Of a stretch of DNA of 22,581 nt, positions 22,139-22,581 are shown in pieces. Within the stretch, counting starts at the first letter, position 1; every line of letters starts with the position of its first letter. Both the position numbers and the translations under genes were made by a program. Origin of the DNA: Enterobacterales bacterium (GTDB lineage: Bacteria > Pseudomonadota > Gammaproteobacteria > Enterobacterales > Succinivibrionaceae); assembly GCA_900768635.1 (NCBI GenBank), contig CAAGDP010000028.1:1-22581 (forward strand). Reading direction: 5' to 3'. Below the pieces are notes generated by a model. That model was not told the origin of the DNA. It made no database searches and saw only the letters and a list, made by a program, of their open reading frames with translations.

Positions 22139-22581
22139 TTAATCCATCTCTTCAATAATGCACTGATGATCCTTGGTTTTCCGATTATAGTTGATACCGA
22201 TTAACAGTACATCGTTTGGATAATCTCCTTTTTTATAGCGACTGAAATATTCTTTTTCCTTTATTTGCTTCAGAGCTTCTTCAGCACTCTGATTATATTT
22301 GAATTCTATAAGCAGAATAGGAAGATTTCTGTTACTCCTAGGAACGTATATTAGATCTGCGGTTCCTTTGCCGGATTGCAGTTCTCTATAGCATTCATAT
22401 TCCCGCTCAGTACGCCACATAAGTCCTGATATCAGGCAGAATACCATGGATTCTTCCCGGTTATAGGTGAGAAGAGATACATTAGGAGAATTGTGGATTT
22501 CAGTAATTATTTCAGCCACCCTGTCACCATCTAGAGCAGTTATGGCATTAAACAGAGCTTCCGAACGTTCAATTACAGGCA
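22139..22581 (-). CDS. PD-(D/E)XK nuclease-superfamily protein (AAA-ATPase-like/DUF1703 type), C-terminal part
   Basis: The minus-strand frame is open from the window edge to TAA at 22139, giving 146 visible residues; no start is needed inside the window. It resembles the C-terminal PD-(D/E)XK domain found on AAA-ATPase-like proteins of gut and rumen bacteria. Motifs are a conserved entry helix (ESMVFCLISGLMW), the D of GKGTADLIYVP, the E-x-K of LLIEFKYN, and the downstream EALKQIKEKEYFSRY, with VLLIGINYN at the end. The catalytic D, E and K (visible residues 75, 92 and 94) are all present. The N-terminal ATPase part should lie to the right of the window. The biological role of this family is not established; nuclease activity is inferred from the motif alone. 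These genes often occur in many copies per genome. Confidence 0.8.
   Translation of the reverse strand, partial: PVIERSEALFNAITALDGDRVAEIITEIHNSPNVSLLTYNREESMVFCLISGLMWRTEREYECYRELQSGKGTADLIYVPRSNRNLPILLIEFKYNQSAEEALKQIKEKEYFSRYKKGDYPNDVLLIGINYNRKTKDHQCIIEEMD

Overview
The window reads as a chromosomal segment of a moderately AT-rich gammaproteobacterium. The block eno-ftsB-ispD-ispF-pcm-yqaA-nlpD, an Rsd/AlgQ anti-sigma factor, a YrbG-type antiporter and a fimT-pilV-pilW-pilX-pilE-pilY1 minor-pilin cluster are all gammaproteobacterial. The insertion sequence is of the ISAs1 family, first known from Aeromonas. My best guess is a host-associated Aeromonadales/Succinivibrionaceae-like lineage. 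That is inference from gene content and protein resemblance; no search was run.

Layout. (1) 1-164: the start of an IS607-type serine-recombinase (TnpA) gene on the minus strand, cut by the window edge. (2) 427-2800: radA (+) facing a two-gene minus-strand operon, rsd then a PilZ-domain c-di-GMP receptor. (3) 2801-3227: a divergent regulatory region with two clear dyads and a possible 36-residue small ORF, followed by a YrbG-like Na+/Ca2+ antiporter. (4) 4212-7608: a hairpin, a good sigma-70 promoter and a structured 5' leader ahead of pyrG (CTP synthase), then an intrinsic terminator, eno (enolase) and a second terminator. (5) 7679-11459: ftsB, ispD, ispF and pcm packed with contacts or overlaps, then yqaA and nlpD, covering cell division, isoprenoid synthesis, protein repair and amidase activation. 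The usual truD and surE between ispF and pcm are missing. rpoS, which normally follows nlpD, is not there. (6) 11490-13034: one complete ISAs1-family element with 17-bp ends and an intact transposase but no visible target-site duplication. (7) 13035-21720: a type IV pilus tip operon (five prepilins plus a 1736-residue PilY1) closed by an intrinsic terminator. (8) 21721-22581: a gene-free stretch containing a perfect 16-bp inverted repeat, then the 3' part of a minus-strand PD-(D/E)XK nuclease-family gene cut by the window edge.

How the parts relate. The prepilins and PilY1 should together form the pilus tip and priming complex. The PilZ protein is a c-di-GMP sensor encoded with a sigma-70 sequestering protein. 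The points most worth a second look are: loss of rpoS at its usual site next to an IS without a duplication, while Rsd is retained; competing hairpins in the pyrG leader; the mosaic base composition inside pilY1; and the perfect inverted repeat near the right end. I see no CRISPR array, tRNA or rRNA.
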